Shown here: positions 16,377-25,736 of the stretch, piece by piece
Numbering within the stretch: position 1 is the stretch's first letter
Layout of the letters: each line of letters opens with the position of its first letter
NCBI RefSeq assembly: GCF_007827455.1
Contig: NZ_VISM01000001.1
Span: 62,001 to 126,000 of the forward strand
DNA: 64,000 nucleotides
Direction: 5' to 3'
Source of the DNA: Lutibacter sp. Hel_I_33_5
GTDB taxonomy: Bacteria; Bacteroidota; Bacteroidia; Flavobacteriales; Flavobacteriaceae
The notes under the pieces: generated by a model
Told to the model about the DNA's origin: nothing
Databases searched by the model: none
The model's input: only the letters and a program-made list of their open reading frames with translations
Program-made: the position numbers and the translations under genes

Positions 16377-16999
16377 AAAACTATTAATCCATTTTGAATT
16401 CCAAATTTTAATAGTTCTGGAGTATTTTTAGTATTTGTAATTTCAAATAATTCTCTTTTATGAGATTTTAAAGAACTCTCGGAGATATTTAAGATTTTAG
16501 AAAGTTCTTTTTCTTTTTTATCAGAGTGATTATATAATGCTTCTAAAACTTCTAATTTTCTTTTTGTAAAATCCAAATTACCTATAGATATTTTAAAAGA
16601 TTTATTGTTAACCTTTTCTTGATCATTCTTGTAACAATTTAAAATAACCTCTTTAAAGTTTGATAAATCACTGTCTTTTCCAATAAAATAATCAACACCT
16701 TTATTTAGCGCTTTTTCTTTTATGAAATTATTATTCATAGTTGTTAATGCAATAATTTTAAAATCTGAAGTATCGTTTTTTATTTTATGAATAAAGTCTA
16801 AAGAACTAAGACCATTAAAATTTACATCCAAAATTAAAATATCAAAAATAGAATTATTAGTGAACGATATTAGAGAGTCTAAAGAAGTAAAAGTATTACT
16901 TATAGTAAATTCATCATGTATATTTAAGCTATCCTTTAAAGCATCACAAAAAAAGCGATTATCATCTGCTATTACAATTTTTAATGGTTCTTTTGTCAT
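16373..16999 (-). CDS. Two-component response regulator with C-terminal HTH
   Basis: A 208-residue regulator with receiver domain about 1-125: Asp12-Asp13 acidic pocket, phospho-acceptor Asp58 in DILILDVNF, and conserved Thr in IALTTM. The usual Lys is in the FIGKDSDLSNF region. The C-terminal ~60 residues form a LuxR-like helix-turn-helix (KKEKELSKILNISESSLKSH), though the helix is shorter and more divergent than the classical NarL type. Its ATG overlaps the kinase stop by one base (TAATG), so translation is coupled to that kinase. The adjacent LuxR-type gene and LRR gene are candidate targets, by position only. Confidence 0.88.
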   Translation of the reverse strand: MTKEPLKIVIADDNRFFCDALKDSLNIHDEFTISNTFTSLDSLISFTNNSIFDILILDVNFNGLSSLDFIHKIKNDTSDFKIIALTTMNNNFIKEKALNKGVDYFIGKDSDLSNFKEVILNCYKNDQEKVNNKSFKISIGNLDFTKRKLEVLEALYNHSDKKEKELSKILNISESSLKSHKRELFEITNTKNTPELLKFGIQNGLIVF

Positions 17000-18813
17000 T
17001 AGATTGGGATGCTTATTTTTATAAATGTTCCTTTATTAATTTTAGAGTCAATATTAATCTTACCGTTCATTTGTAATACACGATTTTCTATACTCTTTAT
17101 ACCTAAACTATTTTTTTTAATTAATTTTTTATCAAAACCTATTCCGTCATCTTTTACTACTAAATAAAAATAATTTTCATTATTATTAATTTCTATAATA
17201 ATTTTTGAAGCTTTAGAATACTTAATTGCGTTGGTTGTTAATTCTGAGATTATTCTATAAAAATGCACACATTTTTCTGACGATAGTTCTATATTTTTAA
17301 TATCAAAATTGTTTTGAATACGATTATTTGTAAGTTGATTAAATTTATAACAAAACTCATTTAAATTTTCAATAAAATTTTCTGAGTTAATTTTCGGCGA
17401 ATACAAGCTGTATAATAAATAACGATATTCTTTATAAAATGAGTCTAAAATTTCTTGAACTTTTTCTGGGGTATTTTTAGATTTATTTAAAAGTCGAAGT
17501 TTTAAAGCTTCTAAATAACCACCAAAGCTGTCGTGTACATTATTGACTAATTTATTACGTTCTAAATGTTGAGATTTTAGTAAATTCTCTTGAAAACTAT
17601 TTCGTAAGTTCAAATTTTCTTGACGTAAATTAATAGCTAACATTTTTTCTTTTACAATTTCACTAATAACATAGTATGTTATTAAAAGAGTTTCTAAAAC
17701 CATTAAAACATAGGAGAAATTCACTAATAAAAGTGCAGAGTTTAGTGATATTTTTGGGTTTGGATTTATAAATAAATGTACTATGGCAAATAGTATGGTA
17801 AGTAAAAAAGAAATACCTAAATAAAAAGGTATTATTTTTTTGAATATTAAAATAAAATGAGCGATAAAAATAAGTATAGCGCTGATTCTTACGGGAATCC
17901 AATACCAATATAAATTAAACTGTACATCGTCGATGACCCATTTTAAAATCAACAATAGAATAATAATAAAAGAGGTAAAAGCAGCAGTTTTAAATAGATT
18001 TTTAGAAAATGAGTTTTTTCTTTCAAAAGGATATAAATTCATAAAAAAAAATGCTGCGAAAAGTACTAAAGAAGTTTGTACTAATGTTTTAAGATTATGA
18101 AATAAAAAAGGGTCATTAGATAATAAATCATTAAACCAGAGACCTTTAAAGATTAAGTAATCTGTTATTAAAAAAGCCATATATCCAAAATACCAAAGTA
18201 AATTATACTGCTTTTGTATGTAAAATAACACTAAAATTATAAAACCTAAAATTAATAAAAAAGTGCAGATTGCTATATTATATCTAGCATCTTCTTGAGT
18301 AAATTTTAAAAAATCATTAGTATTTAATAATAAAAATTTTAAATTGGAGTGATACCTGTCGCTATCATTTATTTTAATAAAAACATTAGTTTTTTTATTG
18401 TTCTTTTTGAGTTTCCATGTTGGTAAACGAAAATTAACTTTTCTTTCTTTAAGTGGGTTATATCTGTAGTTAGAGTTTAATTCTTGTATAATATTTTGTG
18501 TTACAATAAAAACTTGACCAGTTTTTAAGTAACTGTTCCAATTAATGAGATACTTATCTTTATTTAATGAATCTATTTGAAAATGTAACCAACTATTTTG
18601 TTGATCTTTAAGAGAGTAAAATACTTTTTCACTTATTGATTCTGTGAATTTCCCTTTTTTATATAATAAAATAACATCTTTTATCTCTAAAGTATCGCTT
18701 TTAAAATCAAGCATTTTTACTTTATCCTGAAAAGTGTAAGTGGTGTCATTATCAATAACTGAACAGGCAATTGTTAAAAAAATAAGAAGTAAAAGTATAA
18801 AGGTCTTTCTCAT
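16999..18813 (-). CDS. Lipoprotein 7TM sensor histidine kinase (HisKA_3 type)
   Basis: A 604-residue kinase. The N-terminus has a lipoprotein signal with lipobox LTIAC (Cys17). A periplasmic beta-rich region to about residue 170 is followed by seven or so membrane helices to about 390, the layout of 7TMR-DISM receptors. After a short coiled coil comes HisKA_3 with phospho-acceptor His427 in NVHDSFGGY. The ATPase domain contains ISELTTNAIKYSKAS and VKDDGIGFD. HisKA_3 kinases pair with LuxR-type regulators, and such a gene follows with a one-base overlap. The ligand is unknown; 7TMR-DISM sensing regions often bind small molecules or sugars. Confidence 0.9.
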   Translation of the reverse strand: MRKTFILLLLIFLTIACSVIDNDTTYTFQDKVKMLDFKSDTLEIKDVILLYKKGKFTESISEKVFYSLKDQQNSWLHFQIDSLNKDKYLINWNSYLKTGQVFIVTQNIIQELNSNYRYNPLKERKVNFRLPTWKLKKNNKKTNVFIKINDSDRYHSNLKFLLLNTNDFLKFTQEDARYNIAICTFLLILGFIILVLFYIQKQYNLLWYFGYMAFLITDYLIFKGLWFNDLLSNDPFLFHNLKTLVQTSLVLFAAFFFMNLYPFERKNSFSKNLFKTAAFTSFIIILLLILKWVIDDVQFNLYWYWIPVRISAILIFIAHFILIFKKIIPFYLGISFLLTILFAIVHLFINPNPKISLNSALLLVNFSYVLMVLETLLITYYVISEIVKEKMLAINLRQENLNLRNSFQENLLKSQHLERNKLVNNVHDSFGGYLEALKLRLLNKSKNTPEKVQEILDSFYKEYRYLLYSLYSPKINSENFIENLNEFCYKFNQLTNNRIQNNFDIKNIELSSEKCVHFYRIISELTTNAIKYSKASKIIIEINNNENYFYLVVKDDGIGFDKKLIKKNSLGIKSIENRVLQMNGKINIDSKINKGTFIKISIPI

Positions 18814-18823
18814 AATTATAAAG

Positions 18824-18839
18824 CCATACTAAAGTATGG
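18824..18839. promoter_or_regulatory. Inverted repeat in the divergent regulator gap
   Basis: CCATACT (18824-18830) and AGTATGG (18833-18839) form a 7-bp stem between the divergent kinase and LuxR-type genes. On the + strand a run of T follows, giving a terminator-like shape. As DNA it could equally be an operator for the neighbouring regulators. Confidence 0.35.
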
Positions 18840-18896
18840 TTTTTTTTTAGCTAGACAAATTAATTTTGTTATAAACAAAAAAAACACAAATTGATT

Positions 18897-19292
18897 ATGG
18901 GGGTAATTAAATTAAAGTATAACAATGCATATAAAACTATTGATAATAAATATCTAATTGATAATAAAGTAATGCCAATAAGTCTTATTGAAGACTTTCT
19001 TTATTTTTATAATTTGACATTACAGGATTTACCAGAGCTAGCAAAATTATCAACTAATTTAAAAGAAGATAAAAGATTTAAAAAATTAAATAAATCAAAA
19101 TTCTATTCTTTAACTAAAAAAGAAAATGAAATTTTTAGATTAGTTACAAATGGGTACAAAACCAATGAGATAGCTGATAAACTTTTTATTGCTACTTCCA
19201 CAGTAGATACACATAGAAAAAACATTAAACAAAAACTTGATACAAATTCTGTATTTGATTGGTATAAATATGCAAAAGTATTTTGCCCTTAG
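18897..19292 (+). CDS. Small LuxR-type transcriptional regulator
   Basis: A 131-residue protein made of a short, unassigned N-terminal region and a C-terminal LuxR/NarL helix-turn-helix: LTKKENEIFRLVTNGYKTNE followed by a recognition helix region (TSTVDTHRKNIKQKL). There is no receiver domain, so it is not phospho-regulated itself. An in-frame TTG six bases upstream is less likely than the ATG chosen here. It is divergent from the two-component pair and 73 bp upstream of the LRR gene on the same strand, so it may control either. Confidence 0.85.
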   Translation: MGVIKLKYNNAYKTIDNKYLIDNKVMPISLIEDFLYFYNLTLQDLPELAKLSTNLKEDKRFKKLNKSKFYSLTKKENEIFRLVTNGYKTNEIADKLFIATSTVDTHRKNIKQKLDTNSVFDWYKYAKVFCP

Positions 19293-19302
19293 TAACTTAA
19301 TG

Positions 19303-19322
19303 AATACCTATATCTAGGTATT
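19303..19322. promoter_or_regulatory. Inverted repeat upstream of the LRR gene
   Basis: AATACCTA (19303-19310) and TAGGTATT (19315-19322) are an exact inverted pair separated by TATC. The element sits 10 bp after the LuxR-type stop and 44 bp before the LRR start and has no T-tract, so it looks more like a binding site than a terminator. No second copy was recognised in the window. Confidence 0.35.
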
Positions 19323-19365
19323 GACTATTTATATAAAAAATAACATTTTTACAAAAACTTATATT

Positions 19366-22300
19366 ATGAATAAAAGACTACTTTATTTGTTATTTTCATT
19401 TACGGTATTTAATATTTTCTCACAAACAATTATTCCTATTGAAGATGCAAATTTTGAACAAGCATTAATAGATTTAGGTTGGGATTCTAATACTACTTTA
19501 GATGGAAAATTGTTACTTACAGATGCTGAAAAAATTGATAGTTTAAAATTATGGAATCCTACTAATGTAGTACATTCTGAAATTCCTCTTAACCCCAATT
19601 TAACGAATGTTAATGGGAAAATAAAAGATATTTCTGCTATAAAGTACATGCCAAAATTAACATACCTATTTGCAGGATATAATGAAATTAATAAAATTGA
19701 TATTTCTAATAATCCTTTTTTAATTTATTTAGATGTAAGAGTAAATGATTTAACAGAAATAGATGTTAGTAAAAACATTTTATTAAAGAGTTTTATTGCA
19801 AATCAAAACAATATTTCTAAAACAGATGTTTCTAAAAACTTAGATTTAGAATATTTGTATTTATCTGAAAATAAGTTAGATAATATTAATGTTTCAAATA
19901 ATTTAAAACTAAAGAGACTTTGGGGAAGTAAAAATAATATTACTTCCTTAGATATTTCCACAAATACAAATTTAGAACAAATGAATTTTGATTTAAATTT
20001 AAATTTAGGAACTGTAAATTTATCTAAAAACACCAAACTAAATAGAGTGCATTTTTGGCAAACATCAATATCTACAATAGATGTAACATTGTTGCCAGAA
20101 CTAGAAAGGTTGTATGTTTCTGATGCAAAATTAACAACTTTAGATATTAGTAAAAACCCAAAATTGTATGATTTAAGAATGGGTGAAAATGAGATTACTG
20201 AGTTAAATGTTTCTAATAACCCACTTTTAGAAAGAATTGATGCATACAAAGCTAAACTTAAAACTATTAATGTTTCAAATAATACTTCATTAAAAAGATT
20301 GTTTTTAAATGAAAATGAACTAACCTCAATTAATCTAAATAATGGAACAAATACTGCTATTACTGAAATTGATTTATCAAAAAACACTGGTTTAACTTGT
20401 ATTCAAGTTGATGATGTTGATTATGCAACTTCAAATTGGACAAATATTGATGATAATTCTGTATATAATGTAGATTGTGGATTTCCTGTAAATGCACAAA
20501 TTGTAAATATACCAGATACAAATTTTGAGCAGGCTTTAATAGATGCTGGTTATGATTCTAATGGATTAAATGGTAATATTTTACTGAGTGACGCAGAAGC
20601 TATAACTGATTTAAACATTAGTTCAAAAACTATAGCAGATGTTACTGGTATAAAAGCTATGATAAATATTACAAAATTAAATATTGAAGGAAATACTATA
20701 AACAGTATTGATTTATCAAATAATATCAAATTAAATGAGTTGTTTATAGGTTTCAATCCTATTAGTAATATAAATATATCTCATAATATTAATTTAAAGA
20801 TATTTTCTGTTTTTAAAACAAGTATTTCAGCTATTGATGTATCAAAAAATATTAGTTTAGAGTATTTAGATATTTCTGATAGCGATATTTCAACTATTGA
20901 TATTTCAAACAATACAAACTTATTAGCTGTTACCTTTGCTAACAATAAAATTGCTTCTTTAAATACAGCTAGTAACACCAAATTAGAGCAGTTAACAGTG
21001 GGGAATAATATTATTGAAAATTTAGATATAAGCAATAATACTGAGTTAATAAAATTAGTTGTTTCTAGTAATAAATTAACGAATTTAAAGGTGTCAAAAA
21101 ATGTAAAATTAAGAACTCTACAGCTTCAAAATAACGATATTTTTGAAATAGATTTGAAAAATAATTCTTTGCTAGAAGCAGTTTATCTAGACAATAATAG
21201 CCTTTTAACCAAAGTAAATCTTAATAACTCTGCAAATGCAACAATCCATACAATAAGTTTAAATGACAACCCAAACTTAACCTGTGTAGAAGTAGATGAT
21301 GTAGATTATTCAACTACAAATTGGACAAATGTTGATGATGCATCAGTGTTTAGCGTAGATTGTTACAAACCACTAGTTGTTAATATTCCAGACACAAATT
21401 TTAAAGCTGCATTAATATCAAATACAGATGTAAATACAAATGGAGATGCAGAAATTCAAGTTGCAGAAGCAGAGGCTTTTACAGGGAATTTAGTAGCAAA
21501 AGAGTTAGAAGTTGCTGATTTAACTGGTCTAGAGGCTTTTATAAATATTACTGGTTTAGATGTTAGAATTAATAATTTAACAAGTGCAGATGTTTCAAAA
21601 AACTTAAAATTAACAACATTAAGTCTAGGAGAGAATAATTTGACAAATATAGATGTTTCAGCAAACGTAAATTTAGCATCACTTTTTGTAAATGATAATC
21701 AATTAACAACAATTGATGTTTCTAAAAACCCATTAATTGAGACTTTGGGAATTATGAGAAATCAAATAACGACTGTAGACGTTAGCTTCCTAACAAATTT
21801 AAATATTTTTTATGCTCATGGTAATCAACTTACAAGTATTGATATAAGTAAAAATACAAACTTAACAACTATACAAGTTTATGATAATCTAATAACAAGT
21901 ATAGATTTTTCTAATAATATAAAATTAGATAATGTTCGACTCAATAATAATAAATTAACTAGCATTAATGTAGGTATGTTGCTACTACTGGAAGATTTTA
22001 GAATAGGAAATAATTTATTAACTGAGTTAGATGTATCTAAAAATGATAAATTGTTATCATTTAGTGTCAATGATAATCAATTAACAAAGCTAAATGTTAA
22101 AAATGGTAACAATAGTAATTTTACTTATTTTGATTCAAGAGGGAATGTTGATTTAACCTGTGTTGAAGTAGATGATGTAACCTATTCAACTACAAATTGG
22201 ACAAACGTTGATCCCGGTCTTTCTTTTAATACAAGTTGTAGCTCTGTTTGGGAAATACACACAGAAGATGAAGCATTAGAAACTGTTTTAGAAGCTATTC

Positions 22301-23061
22301 CAGGTTTAGATGGAGATGGAGATGGAATGATAACTATAGAAGAAGCGCAAGCATTTACTGGGGATTTAGATTTAAGTGGTCAAAATATTACAGATGTTAC
22401 AGGTCTTGAAGCTTTTACTAATGCTGCAAGTATTGATATTTCTGGTAATACTATAACAGATATTAGTAGTTTATTAAATTCTACAACTGTTGTTTTATCA
22501 TCTAGAATATCAGGAGAAAGAAGAACCATTGCAAGAACTAATAATGGAGTTAAAATATTGAATGTTTCAAATAACTTAATTGAAGAAATTGATGCGTCTA
22601 TGGTCTCTAGCCTTAAAGAGTTAATTGTTAGTAACAATAAATTAGTTTACTTAAATATTGCAGGTAATAAAGGTTTAACAAAACTTATTGCTACAGGTAA
22701 TAATCAATTAACATGTATACAAGTTGATAATATAGATGATGCAAAAAATAATAGCAATTGGGAAAAAGATGTAACTGCAAGTTATAACACTTTTTGTCAG
22801 CAACCATCTTTGTCTAATAAAGATATTCTAAGAGATAATATAGCTATTTATCCGAATCCTATTGAAGATAATTTCAAAATTAATCTTTCTAATAATATTA
22901 AACTTACCAAAGTAGAAATCTATAATATACTAGGGAAGAAGGTTAAGTCTAGTAATAAGGAAAATGTAAATATTAAAATGTTGTCAAACGGTATTTACAT
23001 GTTAAAGATATTTACAGATAAAGGGAAAATTACAAAGAAAATTATAAAAAGAAAGAGTTAA
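19366..23061 (+). CDS. Secreted modular leucine-rich-repeat protein with type IX sorting domain
   Basis: A 1,231-residue exported protein. The start used is the ATG before a signal peptide (MNKRLLYLLFSFTVFNIFSQ), not the in-frame TTG 45 bp earlier. Four modules follow, starting near residues 20, 380, 671 and 961. Each opens with a calcium-site-like segment such as IPDTNFEQALIDAGYDSN, continues with ~21-residue repeats of the form LTxIDVSKNxxLxxL, and closes with a Cys-containing LTCVEVDDVDYSTTNWTN unit. The fourth has an EF-hand-like DGDGDGM and a break in the repeats. The C-terminus (from about 1159, IAIYPNPIEDN to KIIKRKS) is a type IX secretion sorting domain. Adhesion or ligand binding at the surface is inferred. 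Confidence 0.92.
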   Translation: MNKRLLYLLFSFTVFNIFSQTIIPIEDANFEQALIDLGWDSNTTLDGKLLLTDAEKIDSLKLWNPTNVVHSEIPLNPNLTNVNGKIKDISAIKYMPKLTYLFAGYNEINKIDISNNPFLIYLDVRVNDLTEIDVSKNILLKSFIANQNNISKTDVSKNLDLEYLYLSENKLDNINVSNNLKLKRLWGSKNNITSLDISTNTNLEQMNFDLNLNLGTVNLSKNTKLNRVHFWQTSISTIDVTLLPELERLYVSDAKLTTLDISKNPKLYDLRMGENEITELNVSNNPLLERIDAYKAKLKTINVSNNTSLKRLFLNENELTSINLNNGTNTAITEIDLSKNTGLTCIQVDDVDYATSNWTNIDDNSVYNVDCGFPVNAQIVNIPDTNFEQALIDAGYDSNGLNGNILLSDAEAITDLNISSKTIADVTGIKAMINITKLNIEGNTINSIDLSNNIKLNELFIGFNPISNINISHNINLKIFSVFKTSISAIDVSKNISLEYLDISDSDISTIDISNNTNLLAVTFANNKIASLNTASNTKLEQLTVGNNIIENLDISNNTELIKLVVSSNKLTNLKVSKNVKLRTLQLQNNDIFEIDLKNNSLLEAVYLDNNSLLTKVNLNNSANATIHTISLNDNPNLTCVEVDDVDYSTTNWTNVDDASVFSVDCYKPLVVNIPDTNFKAALISNTDVNTNGDAEIQVAEAEAFTGNLVAKELEVADLTGLEAFINITGLDVRINNLTSADVSKNLKLTTLSLGENNLTNIDVSANVNLASLFVNDNQLTTIDVSKNPLIETLGIMRNQITTVDVSFLTNLNIFYAHGNQLTSIDISKNTNLTTIQVYDNLITSIDFSNNIKLDNVRLNNNKLTSINVGMLLLLEDFRIGNNLLTELDVSKNDKLLSFSVNDNQLTKLNVKNGNNSNFTYFDSRGNVDLTCVEVDDVTYSTTNWTNVDPGLSFNTSCSSVWEIHTEDEALETVLEAIPGLDGDGDGMITIEEAQAFTGDLDLSGQNITDVTGLEAFTNAASIDISGNTITDISSLLNSTTVVLSSRISGERRTIARTNNGVKILNVSNNLIEEIDASMVSSLKELIVSNNKLVYLNIAGNKGLTKLIATGNNQLTCIQVDNIDDAKNNSNWEKDVTASYNTFCQQPSLSNKDILRDNIAIYPNPIEDNFKINLSNNIKLTKVEIYNILGKKVKSSNKENVNIKMLSNGIYMLKIFTDKGKITKKIIKRKS

Positions 23062-23090
23062 TTATTTGTTAGAATTTTGCATTTTTTTTT

Positions 23091-23125
23091 AAGCGAGGTA
23101 TTATGTTTTTATCTCGCTTTTTTTA
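23091..23125 (+). terminator. Intrinsic terminator after the LRR gene
   Basis: A 10-bp stem (AAGCGAGGTA at 23091-23100 with 23110-23119, one wobble) has a 9-nt loop, and a T-tract follows. It lies 30 bp after the LRR stop. Confidence 0.85.
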
Positions 23126-23222
23126 TTTATAAAAATCACTATTTATAGGTAGAAAAACTATTAAAAATCTAACTATATTTATACTAAATAAATTCCTTTA
23201 TTTGTTATTTGATTTGGTTGAT

Positions 23223-23258
23223 AAAAGCCTTTAATGTTACCTTCATTAAGGGCTTTTT
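23223..23258. terminator. Terminator between LRR and TonB receptor genes
   Basis: AAAAGCCTTTAATG pairs with CATTAAGGGCTTTT through one G-T pair. Runs of A and T flank it, and it abuts the TonB receptor stop at 23258-23260, so it probably ends the minus-strand receptor transcript and backs up the + strand terminator. Confidence 0.75.
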
Positions 23259-25702
23259 TAAAACTGCATACTCACTTTAAAGTTTAATACTCTTCCAGTC
23301 ATAAAATTCGGAATTCCATATTGACGCTTAGAATACACATCTCTTACCCAAGTATTGGTAATAGAGTTCTGAATATCAAACATATTAAAAAGTTCTAAAC
23401 CAGCTGTTAATTCTTTAAATTTAGATAACCAACCTGTTGTGTGTTGTTTGTTGATGTCAGCAAAAACATAGGATATACCAATATCTGCACGTTTATAGTC
23501 ACGCAAACGTTCTTGAAACTGATATACGTCTGCATATGCAGGAGAACCACCAGGAACTCCAGTGTTATAGACTAAATTAAGATATGCTTTTAAATCAGGG
23601 ATATTAGGTACATAATCTTGGAAAAGGATACCCAATTTAAAACGTTGATCTGATGGTCTTGCAATATACCCTCTATTGTCTATGTTTTCTTCAGTTTTTA
23701 AATAACCAATACTAACCCAGCTATCACTTCCTGGAACAAATTCTCCGTTAAGTCGCACGTCTAATCCATATGCATAGGCTTCAGTAACATTATCAGCTCT
23801 ATATCTAATTCGTACATTATCTACTGTATAGGAATTTACATCAGATAAATTTTTATAAAACAATGCTGTAGTCAATTTAAAAGGTCTTTCCCACATGTTA
23901 AAACTATAATCGTTACCAGCTACCAAATGAAACGATTTTTGTGCTTTTACTTCTGGATGAATTACACCGTTTATATCTCTAAGCTCTTTATAAAAAGGAG
24001 GTTGAGAATACCAACCACCAGATATTCTGAAAAGCATGTCTTTTTCCCAATCTGGTTTAATAGCAAATTGTGCTCTTGGACTAAAAATAAAATGACTTTG
24101 ACTTACACCGTTTGAAGCAACATTCCAGCGTTGAGCTCGTATTCCGAAATTATACCATACATCATGTTCGTTCCAATTATCTTTTCTACTAAATTGAGCA
24201 AATCCAGAGATTCTATTTGTTTGAACATTATTTTCTACTCGAATATTCTGAAAAGGTTCTATTGGTCCGTTAAAAGAACTATAGGGTTGATTATTTGCAG
24301 TAGTATGATTAGGTGGTCTAACAGCAAAACCTAATGAATCTATGATTTCCCACTCTCTAATTCTGTCTTTTATATTTTCATTTTGATATTTAACACCAAA
24401 ATCATATTGATTTTTACCTTTCTTAAGTGTCCCTCTAATTTGCAGGTTAGTAATTAATGCATCTAAATCATTTCTAGCATGATTTATTTGAGAACCAATT
24501 CCTTCAGAAAATTCTACTTCACCAAAATTCTCAGAAGCTACATTAGTATCAACTTCTCCTAAATTATATGCTGCGGCAATATCAAAATGTTCTTCTTCTT
24601 GTGTATTGTAAATAGAAGCAACACCAGTTAAGGTTAAATCTTCATTTACTTTATATTCAGCAGAAACAGCATTAAATAACGTTAAATAGGCATCTTTTTC
24701 TTGTCCACTATAAAAAACAATTAATTCTAGTGGATCTGCAACTGTTCCAAAACGTGTTTTTCTTGATAAAGGTTTGTAATTATAGTTGTTAAGTGAAAAA
24801 TTACCTAAATAACTTATCGTTAATTTATCGCTATAATCATAAGATAAGAAAGATTGTACATCAGTAAAATTAGGGTTAAAGTTAACTTCAACTTGTTTGC
24901 TATTTACAAAGAGGCTGTTATCTCTATAACGAACTCCAATAATCCCACTTAATTTTTCATTAAAAGCTTTTTCTACAGTAATACTAGCGCCTAATAAACT
25001 TGCATCGATAGTGGTTTTAAGTTCTTTAGGTTTTCTATAGGTGATATCTAAAACCGAAGAAAGTTTATCACCATATTTAGCTTGAAATCCACCAGCAGAA
25101 AACTTAATATTCTGTATCATGTGCGAGTTAATAAAGCTTAACCCTTCTTGTTGACCAGATCTAACTAAAAATGGTCTATAAATTTCAATTCCATTAACAT
25201 ACACCAAGTTTTCGTCAAAATTTCCACCTCTAACATTATATTGTGTACTAAGTTCATTATTATTATTTACTCCTGGTAATGTCATTAAAACATTCTCAAC
25301 TCCTGCATTCGGGCCAATAAGATTTTGAACTTTTTTAGTGTCAATAGTTGTAATTCCTTCAGCTTCGTTTCTTTTATCTTTTACAATGATTTCTTCTAAT
25401 TGTTCAGTTTTTAAACGTAAAATAGGAGAGTATCGAGTAGTTTTTATCGATTTACTTGTAAATTCTTTACTTAATGTATGGTATGAAACATGACTAAATA
25501 CTAAAGAAATTGTCTGTTTTACAGGGATTCTTATAGAATATCTACCTTTTTCATCTGTTGAAGTTCCGGTTTTACCAAACTTTACTGATACTTTTTCTAT
25601 AGGTTGATTGTTTTTGTTTTTAACTGTTCCTTTTATAATAGCCGTTTTCTGAGCGATTAATAGAGAAGGGAAGATGAGTAAAATTAAAAGTAGTTTTTTC
25701 AC
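23258..25702 (-). CDS. TonB-dependent receptor with carboxypeptidase-regulatory-like N-terminus
   Basis: An 814-residue outer-membrane transporter. The signal peptide (to about residue 17, SLLIAQ) is followed by a CarboxypepD_reg-like beta domain (about 20-105, IIKGTVKNKNNQPIEKVSV). The plug has NLIGPNAGVENVLMTLPGVN and YNVRGGNFDENLVYVNG, and a 22-stranded barrel ends in a phenylalanine (FKVSMQF). No SusD partner is adjacent, so it is not a typical polysaccharide-utilisation pair; the substrate could be an iron chelate, vitamin or other ligand and cannot be read from the sequence. It lies 34 bp downstream of the M23 peptidase gene on the same strand. Confidence 0.95.
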   Translation of the reverse strand: MKKLLLILLIFPSLLIAQKTAIIKGTVKNKNNQPIEKVSVKFGKTGTSTDEKGRYSIRIPVKQTISLVFSHVSYHTLSKEFTSKSIKTTRYSPILRLKTEQLEEIIVKDKRNEAEGITTIDTKKVQNLIGPNAGVENVLMTLPGVNNNNELSTQYNVRGGNFDENLVYVNGIEIYRPFLVRSGQQEGLSFINSHMIQNIKFSAGGFQAKYGDKLSSVLDITYRKPKELKTTIDASLLGASITVEKAFNEKLSGIIGVRYRDNSLFVNSKQVEVNFNPNFTDVQSFLSYDYSDKLTISYLGNFSLNNYNYKPLSRKTRFGTVADPLELIVFYSGQEKDAYLTLFNAVSAEYKVNEDLTLTGVASIYNTQEEEHFDIAAAYNLGEVDTNVASENFGEVEFSEGIGSQINHARNDLDALITNLQIRGTLKKGKNQYDFGVKYQNENIKDRIREWEIIDSLGFAVRPPNHTTANNQPYSSFNGPIEPFQNIRVENNVQTNRISGFAQFSRKDNWNEHDVWYNFGIRAQRWNVASNGVSQSHFIFSPRAQFAIKPDWEKDMLFRISGGWYSQPPFYKELRDINGVIHPEVKAQKSFHLVAGNDYSFNMWERPFKLTTALFYKNLSDVNSYTVDNVRIRYRADNVTEAYAYGLDVRLNGEFVPGSDSWVSIGYLKTEENIDNRGYIARPSDQRFKLGILFQDYVPNIPDLKAYLNLVYNTGVPGGSPAYADVYQFQERLRDYKRADIGISYVFADINKQHTTGWLSKFKELTAGLELFNMFDIQNSITNTWVRDVYSKRQYGIPNFMTGRVLNFKVSMQF

Positions 25703-25736
25703 TTATAAAAATTTGTGCAAATATATCATTTAGAAA

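Noticed and set aside
19803..22637. Several antisense open frames inside the LRR gene
   Set aside because: They mirror the repeat structure of the coding strand, have no start context and give low-complexity products; they are shadows.
19366..23061. CRISPR-like or tandem DNA repeat from the many recurring GATGTTTCTAAAAA-type words
   Set aside because: The recurrence follows the protein leucine-rich-repeat period (about 63 bp), is imperfect, and lies within one open frame.
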